Origin: Saccharomycodes ludwigii
Taxonomy: Eukaryota > Ascomycota > Saccharomycetes > Saccharomycodales > Saccharomycodaceae
DNA: 64,000 nt
Direction: 5' to 3'
Assembly (NCBI RefSeq): GCF_020623625.1
Contig: NC_060201.1
Coordinates: 1,054,001-1,118,000, forward strand
The first letter of the stretch is position 1. The number at the start of each line of letters is the position of its first letter. The translations under genes and the position numbers were made by a program. Below the pieces are notes generated by a model. It made no database searches. It had not been told where the DNA came from and saw nothing but the letters and a program-made list of their open reading frames with translations. Below are positions 17,886 through 29,100 of the stretch, one piece after another.

Positions 17886-20687
17886 ATGACATTTACTCTT
17901 ACATCTCTATGCGAAGTAAAGGACGACAAAAATAACACCTTATCTTTTCATGGTTCTTTATTGAAATTTGAAAATGTGACTATACTATTGGATCCAGGTT
18001 GGTTCTACACTAATTCCAAAAATCAAGTAAATACCGAGGAATTTGAAGACTCTGCCACAATTTCTAACAAATTAATCGAATTTTGGGAACCTATAATATC
18101 TGATGTAAATATAATTCTAATTTCACAATCTTCTATTGATTGTTTAGGGTCATATGCTTTTTTATTCACCCTTTTCACTTCAATTTTTTATAACAACCAA
18201 ATCTTGGTTTATTCTACACTACCAATAATAAGTTTGGGGAGAGTTTCAACGATTGAATTATATACCGATTGTAAACTTATTGGGCCTTTTATTGAATCCC
18301 AGTTAGATTTAGAAGATATAGAAATTGCCTTTGATTATATTAGATCTGTTAAATATTCTCAGACAATTGATTTGAAAAGTATTACTTTCACCGACGTTGC
18401 TACCAACACTGAAAATAATGATAAATTCGATGGATTGTCATTTGTTGGTTTTAACTCGGGACATTCCATTGGTGGTGTTATCTGGTGTGTTTCCTATTTT
18501 CAAGAGGAAAAATTAATTTATTGTCCACGTTGGAATCACACAAGAGATACTTTAATTAATGGTTCACAAATGATAGATACTGGCACTTCAAAACCAATAA
18601 CTGCATTGCAAAGACCAAGTGGAATTATTGCATCCACTAAATATACGGTTAGTAGCCAAAATTCGTTATCATGGAGGAGAAAATTAGATCTTTTCAAAAA
18701 GATATTGCAGGAATTCCTTAACAGTTCCAACAGTAATACCATTTTAATACCGACTACTATTGGTGGCAGATTTTTGGATTTAGTTGCATGTGTTATGGAC
18801 TTTATTTATGAAAATAAAACATTGAATCGTAAAATGGCAACAGCTCCTCCAATATACTTGCTTTGTTATTCAAAAGGTAGATCTTTGACTTATGCGAAAA
18901 GTATGCTCGAATGGCTATCCAACTCTATTGTGAAAACATGGCAGAGTAGGGACAATAAAACACCATTTGATTTGAACATTAAAATTGTGACACCAGAAGA
19001 ACTAAAACAAAATAAAAACAGAAATAAAATGTCGATGGTTAATGGTGGAATATATTTTATATCAGATTCGGAGTTATTATTTAATCAAGCTCTTTTATCT
19101 GTAACCGGGAAGTACTCTATTTTGTTGACTGACCAATTTATTCAAACTCCTGTATTGAAAGATATGATCACTTATAAACTGTCATCTAATACCTACAATA
19201 ATGGTAAACCAAGTCATTACAGCAAGGATATTTTCTTGAAGATATCGAAACAAACCAATCTAGATGACCAGAATCTTGTTAAGTATAAGGATATTATAAA
19301 AGAAAGAGAACTTAAGAGGACAACTTTACAGTATGAATGGGAAAATATTCAGCAAGAAAACAAAAAAAGATCCTTAAATGGATTAATTATGGATGATTCA
19401 AGTGATGAGGATGATGATGACCAGAATGTAGAGGATAACAACCAAAATGGTAAATTAGGTAATGGGGAGGTTTATAATAGTGAAAAACAGTTGCTTAACT
19501 TTAAAGTACCGATGGATACAATAATCACAGCGAATATGACTATAAAACAACAAACATTTCCATATAAACAACCCAAATCATTGACTAAGAAAGATGAATA
19601 TGGTGAAATTGTAGATTTTTCACAATTTATTCCTATTGAAGAAGAAGATGACATATATATTCCCGAATTACAAAAAAGATTAAATTCAGGTTCAGACTCT
19701 GATGGTGACGATGACGATGACGATAATTATGACGATGACGATGGTAACAAGGAAGAGCAAGAAGAAGAAGAGGAAGAAGAGGAAGATGGTGACGATTATG
19801 ATCCAGCAATGGTTACAAAATTAACCAAAAAAGTAGCTTTAAAAAAGAAAAATAAGAACAAAAATAGGAATAATAAAGGTAAGAAGGACAATATTAAAAG
19901 AAGACAATCCGTTGAACAAAGAGAAAAAATATTATTTGATGATATATCGTATTTGAATCCATTGGGATCCATGCCTACTAAATCAGAAATAGAAGTGAAA
20001 AAATTTAAAATTGATTGTAACCTTGCATTCATAGATATGTCCTCATTTGTTGACCAAAGATCAATGGAAATTATCTTGCCCTTATTAAAACCCAAAAAAA
20101 TGATATTTATTGAATCAGAAAAAGCTTTTAATGTAAAAGGCATCATGGGAACATCAAAGCTAGTACCTTCCTCCGCTTCTACTTCATTTTCCACGAACAA
20201 TGGGGTAGAGATTGTCTATCTTAATGACCAAAAGGAACATGAGTTTGCAACGAGTTTTAAAAGTTTAGATATTTTTATTTCCCCAGAGTTGGAAAAGACT
20301 TTACATTGGCAAAAGATATTAAATGGAAAATACAGGATTACTGATGTTCAAGGGAAACTAGTTAAGAGCGAAGAAGATAATACAAGACATAGATTCAAAT
20401 TTGTATTGCAACCGTTACATGATAATATGGACATTGACTCAAAGTACTCAACAGCCCAGCATTATAACAACAATATACATATCGGAGATGTGAAATTAAC
20501 TGATTTAAGAAGAATTTTAAACGCAAGGAATTATAAAACCGAATTTAAAGGCGATGGAACATTAGTGGTGAACGATAAGGTTGCTATTAAGAAAATAAGT
20601 GATAGTGAAACTATCGTTGATGGAAAACCAGATAAATTATTTTACGAAATTAAAAAGATTGTTAAAAACATGTTAGCTACCTTTTGA
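17886..20687 (+). CDS. CFT2: Cft2/Ydh1, CPSF100-type subunit of cleavage and polyadenylation factor
   Basis: Cft2 is the inactive metallo-beta-lactamase/beta-CASP partner in the CPF complex that recognises and processes mRNA 3' ends. At 933 residues it is longer than S. cerevisiae Cft2 (about 860). The fold starts with VTILLDPGW (31-39). The place of the zinc-binding HxHxDH reads SQSSIDCLG (80-88), so three ligands are replaced (Q81, S83, C86), as expected of a CPSF100 pseudo-enzyme. Other conserved Cft2 parts: CPRWNHTRDT, SKGRSLTYAKSMLEWLS, EYGEIVDFSQFIP and the C-terminal DVKLTDLRRILNARNYKTEF. A long Asp/Glu run followed by Lys/Asn basic repeats (about 600-680) is an expanded linker. MSL5 follows in the same direction, as in YLR115W-YLR116W. 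Confidence 0.96.
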   Translation: MTFTLTSLCEVKDDKNNTLSFHGSLLKFENVTILLDPGWFYTNSKNQVNTEEFEDSATISNKLIEFWEPIISDVNIILISQSSIDCLGSYAFLFTLFTSIFYNNQILVYSTLPIISLGRVSTIELYTDCKLIGPFIESQLDLEDIEIAFDYIRSVKYSQTIDLKSITFTDVATNTENNDKFDGLSFVGFNSGHSIGGVIWCVSYFQEEKLIYCPRWNHTRDTLINGSQMIDTGTSKPITALQRPSGIIASTKYTVSSQNSLSWRRKLDLFKKILQEFLNSSNSNTILIPTTIGGRFLDLVACVMDFIYENKTLNRKMATAPPIYLLCYSKGRSLTYAKSMLEWLSNSIVKTWQSRDNKTPFDLNIKIVTPEELKQNKNRNKMSMVNGGIYFISDSELLFNQALLSVTGKYSILLTDQFIQTPVLKDMITYKLSSNTYNNGKPSHYSKDIFLKISKQTNLDDQNLVKYKDIIKERELKRTTLQYEWENIQQENKKRSLNGLIMDDSSDEDDDDQNVEDNNQNGKLGNGEVYNSEKQLLNFKVPMDTIITANMTIKQQTFPYKQPKSLTKKDEYGEIVDFSQFIPIEEEDDIYIPELQKRLNSGSDSDGDDDDDDNYDDDDGNKEEQEEEEEEEEDGDDYDPAMVTKLTKKVALKKKNKNKNRNNKGKKDNIKRRQSVEQREKILFDDISYLNPLGSMPTKSEIEVKKFKIDCNLAFIDMSSFVDQRSMEIILPLLKPKKMIFIESEKAFNVKGIMGTSKLVPSSASTSFSTNNGVEIVYLNDQKEHEFATSFKSLDIFISPELEKTLHWQKILNGKYRITDVQGKLVKSEEDNTRHRFKFVLQPLHDNMDIDSKYSTAQHYNNNIHIGDVKLTDLRRILNARNYKTEFKGDGTLVVNDKVAIKKISDSETIVDGKPDKLFYEIKKIVKNMLATF

Positions 20688-21029
20688 ATTGGACTACTAA
20701 GTCCGATGTCCGAGATTAATAGAAACAAGGACAAGTTTTTTATTTTTTATTTTTTTTTCTTTTCTTTTGCTTTCTTTTTATATTATTATTATTATTATTT
20801 ATTTCGTGGAGAATTTAAACTTTATGACCTCCATTTGTATAATTCTCTCTCTTGAACAATTTCTTTTCTATTCTTTTTTACTTTTTTGTTTAAAGCTAAT
20901 TTGGACTTAAAGTATCCATTTTCATATAAAAACCAATATCACATTTAGAATATCAAAAAAAAAAAAAAAAGTAAACAAAAAGAACCATCCCCCCCTCGAA
21001 AGGAAGGAAAAACTTGTTATATACAAAAG
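20688..21029 (+). promoter_or_regulatory. CFT2-MSL5 intergenic region with paired TCCGA
   Basis: The 342 bp contain GTCCGATGTCCGAG (two TCCGA, 20702 and 20709) right after the CFT2 stop, then T-rich tracts and an A-run before the MSL5 ATG. No gene is seen. Confidence 0.45.
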
Positions 21030-22013
21030 ATGTCTAAAGATGTAAGTAGTGATGGGTTGTGGACGAGATCACTACCACCAACTGAACGTAATTATCAAAA
21101 TAACAATACTCTACCAAAAAAAATAATATCTAGTATGATCACCCCAGAACAAGCTATATGTTACCAAGTTTATTATAGAATAGAAGAAATAACTAATATT
21201 TTAAACAATAATATTATCGATTATTGCCATCTACCACAAAGGGAAAGGTCGCCCTCACCGCCGCCAATTTATGATGCAAAGGGGAGAAGAACTAATTCCA
21301 GAGAACAAAGATTTAAAAAAAAATTAGAAGATGAAAGACATAGATTAATAGATATTGCATTAAAAATGATTCCTCATTATAAAGCCCCATTAAATTATAA
21401 AAAACCAAATAGTTTTAAGGACAAGTATTTTATCCCAGTCGAGCAGTTTCCTAATGTAAACTTTGTGGGACTACTATTAGGACCACGTGGAAATACATTA
21501 AAACAGTTGCAACAAACTTCTGGTTGTAAGATTGCTATTAGAGGAAAAGGCTCAGTCAAGGAGGGGAAAACGGCAGCTGATTTACCAAAGGGTGCCATGA
21601 ACTTATCAGAACCTTTGCATTGTGTGATTATCGCAGATTCAGAAGAAAAATTGGCTAAAGGCATTAAAGCCTGTGAATCAGTGGTAATTAAGGCAGTTAC
21701 ATCGCCTGAAGGGCAAAATGATTTGAAGAGGGGACAACTAAGAGAATTGGCAGAACTAAATGGAACCTTAAGAGAAGACAATAGGCCTTGTGCAATCTGT
21801 GGATTGAAAGGACACAAAAGGTTTGACTGTCCTCAGAGAGAAAACTATGCTAATAAGATTATTTGTGAGAAATGTGGTCAACCTGGACATGTTGCCCAAG
21901 ATTGTATTATTCTATCTAAAGCTAATCAACGGAATAACAATAGTAGCACACTTGGCAATTATAATCGAAGCACTATTAACAATTACAATAATACTATTAC
22001 CACTATTAAACAA

Positions 22014-22084
<71 letters not shown>

Positions 22085-22604
22085 CAACAACAACAACAAC
22101 AATCCCAGTAACAAAAGATTCTCACCTTCTAATGATGTTATTGAAAACTACAATAATACTCATAAAAGAAGGCATTTAAATAATGGACCACTAAAACCTC
22201 AACCCCAGCAAAATAACAGATACCTGCAAGAGGTTAGTAGGTATAATACTCAAGTTAGAGGAGGTAAAAAAGATGAAACTCGTGTTCAAAATAATAACAA
22301 GACTATTGTAAAAAGCATTAATATCGTAAGGCAAGAATCCAAACCGACTCCAAATATCTCGATTAACCAAAATGTTAAAACGCCGTTGCCACCAGGCTTA
22401 GATTTGACTAATACCTCTTCTACACCATTATCACCACCACCACCACCACCACCCACTATTTTTGATGAAGATATGAATAAAGAGCAAGAAAACTTTGACG
22501 AAGAGGAAAAACAATTTTTTCCATTGCCACCGGGTATGTCCTTGGAATCATTGAATAATACGTCCCAGCTGCCACCCGGCTTGAGTGGTCCTCCTGGTTT
22601 ATAA
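21030..22604 (+). CDS. MSL5: Branchpoint-binding protein Msl5 (BBP/SF1)
   Basis: Msl5 binds the intron branchpoint UACUAAC in the commitment complex and bridges U1 snRNP with Mud2. The 524-residue protein shows the SF1 helix-hairpin region with RSPSPPP (73-79), a KH-QUA2 domain at about 143-250 with the GPRG loop at 151-154, and two CCHC zinc knuckles: C254-C267 ([14 protein letters not shown]) and C279-C292 ([14 protein letters not shown]). The C-terminal half is low complexity: an Asn homopolymer of about 30 residues starting near 330, then Pro-rich PPGL repeats and a proline run, as in other fungal BBPs. The Asn run is coded by AAT/AAC repeats and is the main length difference from S. cerevisiae. 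Confidence 0.96.
22017..22101. repeat. (AAT)n/(AAC)n repeat encoding poly-Asn in MSL5
   Basis: About 85 bp of in-frame AAT triplets ending in AAC triplets. Expansion or loss would change only the length of the Asn run. The junction from AAT to AAC suggests growth from two seeds. Confidence 0.85.
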
Positions 22605-22919
22605 ACTAAAAGAAAGTGTTTTTTTTGTTTTTTACCCCCCGCCTCTTTTTCCCTTTCTTTTTCTACCATTTTGCTTTATGTGTATATTTAGAATTACTAG
22701 ACTATATATTTGTTTATATAATTGGAAAGCACACATTATTATGTTTACACAAATTTATGTTGTTAAAATTCTCTATATGTAGAAGAATTTTTCACATTTA
22801 TGTCAATTACAACTAAAAGGAAAACTTCTTTATAAGTATGTATTTATGGGTATGTTAGCGATAATAACAAAGAAAAGAAAGAAAGAAAAAAAAAAAAATT
22901 AAATTGTGATCCATCACAC
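22605..22919. other. Convergent MSL5-CLF1 spacer
   Basis: The 315 bp of T-rich and mixed AT sequence between two convergent stops show no gene, motif or hairpin that I can support. Confidence 0.5.
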
Positions 22920-25100
22920 TTATCCCTGATATTGCTGTTCCTTCCATTCTTTTGCTTTTGTTAGTAATTTTAACATTGGGTTACTTGACGCTAAGTTTTC
23001 CTCACTTTCTTGGTTTTCTTCGTCCTTTTTTCCATTAGAGAGGTTTGCATCATCAGGAAACTGGTATTGAATGCTATCTTTTTCAATTCCATTTTTTTTC
23101 AGTAATACATGTTTAATAATCGGCAATCTAGATTGTATATGCTTCAAATGTTCATTAGTGCCATAGGTCTTTTCAAATATCACATATTTTTTTAAAATAG
23201 CAAGCCTTTTTATTGGATCTCCACGGAAGTTAACCAATGCTTTTTCTAAAACTTTACGTCCATTTTCAATGTTTTCTTGAGTAATATCAAAATTTATCAT
23301 ATCCTCACTTTCAGAATCCTCGTTTTCATCACTATATTTGTCCAAGACTTCTAATTGAGAATCAGTAGGTGCCGAGCATTCCCAATAAGCCCAATTAACC
23401 CATATTTGAGTTTCTGTGTCCCCCACTTTATTACAGAAATCATTCCACAGTTTTCGGGCTTCCGTATATTCACTTTGCTCGGTTTCAAATTTAATGTATT
23501 CATTATACCATTTCGGTAACAATTTTTCGTCCCTTTTTTTTTCTTCATCAGTTGAGATAAACACTTTCAATCCAGCATTAAAAATACCATGACATCTCTC
23601 TATGTCGCCCAAAGTGTCCTCCAATTTTACATAGTCCAGCCAGGATTGAAGATTTAATGGTTCAAATTCAATTAATTTTTCATATAGTTTCCGTGCACGA
23701 TCAAATTCCTTTAAATCACATTCCAATTTAATATATTTATGAAAAATTGACTTTTTCGGGTATCTTCCCAGGGCATATCCTAAGGTTTTTCTAGCCTTTT
23801 TAACATCCCCAAGATTTCTTATTAAGTATTTAGCATACATTACCCATATCTTACCAAAGGTAAACTTTTGAATCTTCTTCAAAACTTGATTAACCAAATA
23901 CTCATATTTTGACGTCGTGTGCCGAACTCCATATTTTAACTCAGACGTTGTCAAAATTCTAATCCATATCCATATATATTGTTTCCATTCATCAGTTTTC
24001 TCCAAACTGTTTGGTGTGGATGAAATTCCCTCAAACAATTCAAACGCTTCTTTTAAATTATCAGTATTAGTACTAGTATTTTCAAGTAAATCAAAATAGA
24101 TCCACCATACTGTATATAAAGTTGGATTATTTAATAATTGCTCTCTGTATTGGGCTGCCCTTTTATCTAATATGAATTCTTTGTCACCGAATTGTTTAGC
24201 AAAAATAGCGTAGAAATTTTTCAACAGTGCATTATTAGGCCATTGTTTTAGACAAATTTCGTACAATTTTGAAGCCCTTTCCATTTCACCTTGCTCACAT
24301 TCCCAATTGGCAAAATGGGATACAACTTTAGCCAGAGCATTGATTTGATTGCCATTATTTGCCAATGTATCTACAGCCAATGAATATACATTCCTTACAT
24401 TAGAAACGCTCGAATAATTTTGTTCAAAATTGACGCATTTTAACCAAGATTCTGCGTTGGAATGTTTTTTAAGGTAATGGTTGCTAAAAAGTTTTCTAAC
24501 ATTGTCATAATTTTGATGCCGTATTTCAAATTCAACGTAAGAATCCCAATCTGTTTCATTGGACGTTACTTCCATCCATTTGCGGAAAACTTCTCTTGCT
24601 AATTCAATTTGTCCCAACGCCTCTTCCACATAAACGTATTTATACCATAATTTACTAACCTGCGGTAAAAGAGTAGTTGCTCTATCTAATAAATTTCTTG
24701 CATGATTAATACTTTTATTTTTCAACTCTACGTCAATGTAATGAATCCATAGAGGAATATTTGCATTATTCACTCTTAACGCTCTTTCAAATATAGAGCG
24801 AGCTCTTTGTATATCTCTTTGTTCAACTTCATAATCTGCATACCTTATCCACTGTGGTCCATCAAGTCTATTTCTTTTCAAATATTCTTCAAATTCTCTT
24901 CTTTTTAAATTTTGAAAATATTTTAATTCTTCTAAATCCAAAATATCTATGTGCAATTTTCGTTTATTTTTTGATACATTTTGTTTTAGTTCTTTTTGTA
25001 TATAAGCATCTCTAATCAACTTCATTTCACTATCCACACCATCACCAGCATTGCTGTCTGTAGCCAAATTTGATATATTATTAATTTCGCTATTATTCAT
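22920..25100 (-). CDS. CLF1: Pre-mRNA splicing factor Clf1/Syf3 (Crooked-neck HAT-repeat protein)
   Basis: Clf1 is a scaffold of the Prp19/NineTeen complex needed for spliceosome assembly and activation. The 726-residue protein is built of tandem HAT (half-a-TPR) repeats through nearly its whole length, seen as repeats of W-x2-Y or W-I-x-Y patterns with ERAL/RARxIFERAL. It opens with FEEYLKRNRLDGPQWIRYA and RSIFERALRVNNANIPLWI, the classical Crooked-neck N-terminus. An acidic tail follows the last repeat. Length is slightly above the 687 residues of S. cerevisiae. Strand and neighbours match YLR117C. Confidence 0.95.
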   Translation of the reverse strand: MNNSEINNISNLATDSNAGDGVDSEMKLIRDAYIQKELKQNVSKNKRKLHIDILDLEELKYFQNLKRREFEEYLKRNRLDGPQWIRYADYEVEQRDIQRARSIFERALRVNNANIPLWIHYIDVELKNKSINHARNLLDRATTLLPQVSKLWYKYVYVEEALGQIELAREVFRKWMEVTSNETDWDSYVEFEIRHQNYDNVRKLFSNHYLKKHSNAESWLKCVNFEQNYSSVSNVRNVYSLAVDTLANNGNQINALAKVVSHFANWECEQGEMERASKLYEICLKQWPNNALLKNFYAIFAKQFGDKEFILDKRAAQYREQLLNNPTLYTVWWIYFDLLENTSTNTDNLKEAFELFEGISSTPNSLEKTDEWKQYIWIWIRILTTSELKYGVRHTTSKYEYLVNQVLKKIQKFTFGKIWVMYAKYLIRNLGDVKKARKTLGYALGRYPKKSIFHKYIKLECDLKEFDRARKLYEKLIEFEPLNLQSWLDYVKLEDTLGDIERCHGIFNAGLKVFISTDEEKKRDEKLLPKWYNEYIKFETEQSEYTEARKLWNDFCNKVGDTETQIWVNWAYWECSAPTDSQLEVLDKYSDENEDSESEDMINFDITQENIENGRKVLEKALVNFRGDPIKRLAILKKYVIFEKTYGTNEHLKHIQSRLPIIKHVLLKKNGIEKDSIQYQFPDDANLSNGKKDEENQESEENLASSNPMLKLLTKAKEWKEQQYQG

Positions 25101-25249
25101 CTCTTTTTTTTTTAGGCTTATTAGTTTAATCTAATGAGCTTTATTCGTTGTGATTATTGATACAATTTGTTTTTCTTGCAAAATTGGGAAGTTGACAAAT
25201 AACATTGCTTTACGAATAAGCAATACAATTTGTTAAAAACACACGCTTT

Positions 25250-25286
<37 letters not shown>

Positions 25287-25368
25287 AAAAATTTTAAAGG
25301 TTTCATATTTTAATATATTATAAAATAAATACAGAAAAAAAAAAAAAACAATAATAATAACAACTGCT
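25101..25368. promoter_or_regulatory. Divergent CLF1-MTQ2 promoter with T31 tract
   Basis: The 268 bp contain a T31 tract at 25252-25282 with a nearby run of A before the MTQ2 ATG. No TCCGA motif is seen here, unlike several neighbouring promoters. Confidence 0.45.
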
Positions 25369-26061
25369 ATGCTAGCCACACCATTATATAATTGTGATTA
25401 TGATAGGGTATATGAACCAGCAGAGGATTCATTTCTTTTATTAGATTCTTTAGAATCTGAATTATCCTTTTTAAGATCAATCTTTGAAAAAGACAACTAT
25501 TTCCCCATCATATTAGAAATTGGTTGTGGCTCAGGAATTGTAACCACATTTTTACATCAACATGCTATACCAACAAATAAAGGATTGTATTTGCCAGTAG
25601 ATATAAACCCATGGGCCATCGATGCTACCTTACAAACCATAAAAAAAAATCCCCCAACTAAAGATCTACAGACAACAACTATAGTGGATCCGCTTCTTAT
25701 GGATTTGGTTGCAGGCTTAAAAAGTAATTCGGTTGATTTACTGGTTTTTAACCCACCTTATGTGCCAGCAGAAGCGGTACCTAACTTACCACCTGGCACA
25801 AATGATGAAGGTTGGTTAGACTTGGCATTGCTAGGAGGCGAAGATGGATTAGTTGTTACAAATAAACTACTAAATAATCTACACAATATTTTATCACCCA
25901 AGGGAGTAGCATACATTCTATTTTGTGCTCGAAACAAACCCCAAGAGATCCAATTGAGAATGGAAGGGCATGGTTGGAAAGTCGATTTGATAGAGAAAAG
26001 AAAGGCAGGTTGGGAGGTACTTAGTGTATACAAATTTCAGAAAATAAAAACAAATTTTTAA
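25369..26061 (+). CDS. MTQ2: eRF1 glutamine N5-methyltransferase Mtq2
   Basis: Mtq2, with activator Trm112, methylates the GGQ glutamine of release factor eRF1 using S-adenosylmethionine. The 230-residue protein matches family length. It starts with [20 protein letters not shown], typical of HemK2/Mtq2, then SAM-binding motif [11 protein letters not shown] (49-58) and the catalytic NPPY at 128-131 that positions the glutamine amide. The start at 25369 gives the conserved N-terminus directly. The gene diverges from CLF1 and converges on DOP1, from which it is separated by 56 bp. It matches YDR140W. Confidence 0.95.
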   Translation: MLATPLYNCDYDRVYEPAEDSFLLLDSLESELSFLRSIFEKDNYFPIILEIGCGSGIVTTFLHQHAIPTNKGLYLPVDINPWAIDATLQTIKKNPPTKDLQTTTIVDPLLMDLVAGLKSNSVDLLVFNPPYVPAEAVPNLPPGTNDEGWLDLALLGGEDGLVVTNKLLNNLHNILSPKGVAYILFCARNKPQEIQLRMEGHGWKVDLIEKRKAGWEVLSVYKFQKIKTNF

Positions 26062-26117
26062 AAGTAAAAGTTGTATTATACATACATAAATACAGGCTAT
26101 ACTAGTCAACAACTTTA

Positions 26118-29100
26118 TTACAAATCACAGTATTCAAATAAATCATTAATCGAATCTTGAATAATCTCTTCTTCTTCTACTTTATCAATAGATCCATACA
26201 AAGATTTATATGTAGCACAGCTTATTTTTGAACAGAACTTATTTAGATCGGAAAAACTAGCGATTTTGTGGATTCCAACTAACATAGGAACTTTATTTTC
26301 GTTATATTCAATCGAATTTTCATTGCTGTTTATCTTGTCTTCCTTTTCTTTGTCGTCACAGTCTAGTTTTTCAGCCAAAGTGTCCATTAATGCTACGAAT
26401 GGTTCAGTTTTATAAATACAGTTTATTGTATCGATAACAAATATCCATTCTTGAGTGGAATTAAATTCTTCATTGTTTAAAACCAACAAAGTATCTAAGG
26501 TTTTGCACATTTGGAAAAATAATTGCAAATCTTTATCATTATTTTTAACACCCTGATCGTATATTTTTTGGAAGTTACTTTGTAAAATAAAAGTGATTGT
26601 ACTCCAACTGTTTAGAAAATGCATCGGTTGAAACTTTAAAAAAATACATCTTAACAAAAGAAATCCCATGGACTTAACTATAGGCTCAATATTATCACTC
26701 AAACAACATCTTTCAACTTCACTAACCAGATCCAAGAATTTTAGCATGTATTGATCCTGTGGCGAAATTAATAGTAAATAACACATTTTAAAATAAGCAC
26801 GACCTTTTGAACCAACCTCTGATTTCGACCAAGAATTGAATGGATTGGCAGATGATGTCGATACCGTGACTAACAATTCATCAATTATTTTGGTCTTATT
26901 TTCAGAGTATTGCGACCATTCAAAAATAATTTTTTGCCAGCATTTGCTGTTCTCTCTACTAAAAGTGAAAAACATTTTATTGTTCATAAATAAGTCGGTT
27001 AATAATAATTTCCAGCTTTTGATCTTAGCGGCATATGGTGCCAAAACTACCAGAAATTCTACTATATACGAGGGTAACTCCGTAGGGTTTTTGAAAAAGG
27101 GAGTAACATAGGTAGCTATTAAGGCAGATAGTGTGGCGTTAAATTTGTCTGATGAATTCTCATCACAAACAATATATTCCATCCTTTGGACAACAAATTT
27201 TAGGGCCTCAAAAGTTTTTCTGTTTTTAATAATACGAGGTTCAGTTTCCACAGATAAAATATACTTATTAAATAAATCAGAATATTCTTTTCGAACTTTT
27301 TTGTCAATACCAAACTTAGAATGCTTGATTTTTTCACATACTAGTGCAATAATTTGCAAAATCTTAATCGAAATCATGTCGTAGAAATGGCTATTGTTAA
27401 CAACATCTTTAATAAAAGACAAAAACTCTTTATAAAAATCTTCAATGGCAGAATATTCCAAGGTGGCGATATATTTTAAAACAAATTCAATTATATTAAC
27501 AAGTTTAAACGAAATATTCGTAGATGAAATAATCGTTTTGCTATGCTCATCTAAATAGTTGGACGTCGGATTACATCTGAAAACAATCATTTTGAACAAA
27601 TGTGGTAGGGTTAACATTGGTCTGTTGCCATCTAAAGCGTGGACCACTTTAAAAATGGAAGAATCATTGTTATTTTCTTCAATCAAACAAACTAAAACTT
27701 CAATGGGCTCCAAATTGAACAAATTTTCCATTAATTTTCTGCTCTTATACTTATACTTGCAGGCCTGATGATATTTTGATTCTGCAAATGGATCATCATC
27801 AACTTTAGTGGCAAGGGTAGTCGTATCCACCGTACTATTCCAAATATTATAACAATATTTAACAATTGTGTCAAAAGACTGCAAAACAACTTGTCTACGA
27901 ATTAGTAATTTTTTAGCTTCATCCTCGGTGCCTTTGTCAGAAGAAAAAACATTTGATACAACGTTTTGCAAAAAATCACTGCTGCGAATACTTAACAAAT
28001 TGCTATTTTCTTCTGCAGCTAGATAGCTATGTGAAACTTGGATCAACTCCTCGATGCCATCCAGGATACATGCAAACTGTTCATAGTTGCTGTATTCATT
28101 TTTCGAAAAATATTCTTTGTCAAATAACGTTTTAGCGCCTTGGATCATAGCAGTTGCCAGAGGTAAAATAATATTGAAAACACCCTTTTGAAAATATAAA
28201 ATACTTTCGGTTAACAATTTGACGTACGAGGATATTATTGATGGTGAATTAATAAAGGATATGGAAGTAACCAAAAAATCAACATATTTCAAATGCGCAT
28301 CTGAATTGTCAAAAATATCCAATTCAATATTCTTTGAATGTGACAACGCCAAAACGTTCGATAAGATATCCAACAAGGATACAGTAATTAATTCTTCCTC
28401 CATGTTGGATGAGGAGGACATAATATATTCGGACGATAGATCCAAAAATTTAGTTACGATATTTTTAAAGTTGTATTCTGTTCCATTCAAAACCAGTTTG
28501 AAAAAACTTAAAACAGTTCTTACGCTTTTAGAATTTGAGTTGGATTTGACATCCAAAAAGTTCAAAAATATCTCAACAATAATATTCTTGTAGGTAGACA
28601 AATCTAAAGTCTTGGTGATTCCAAATAGTTCAATACATCTTTGTGAGGTGGCTTCTGTATTTAAAACATTTAAACCAACAACCTCATCGGTTGTCAACAC
28701 ATTAATTAAAGTTTGAGTGTAATAAGTGAAAATCTCAATATCATCAAATTGATAAAATGATTTCTTATTGATAAACTGAAAACTCAATAGACAGGTTGTT
28801 AAATATTCTAATAACTGATTACTTGATTTAGATACCGATAATACATTAACAACCCACTTTGACACTGGCAAATAATTTGAAGATTGTTTATCAAATAGCT
28901 CATCCAAAACTAACTCTAACGGTTTCGAAACAACACCCATAGCAGAGCTTTCATCGACCAAATTCCATAAACATGTTAGAACGGTCAATCTATTATAGAT
29001 TTGAGCTTCTTCAATAAAAACAGCAGACAAAGAACTTTCCAAATATTGTCTGTCTATGTTTCTAATCAACGTTCTTAAATGGTTCATAGCCTCCAACTGT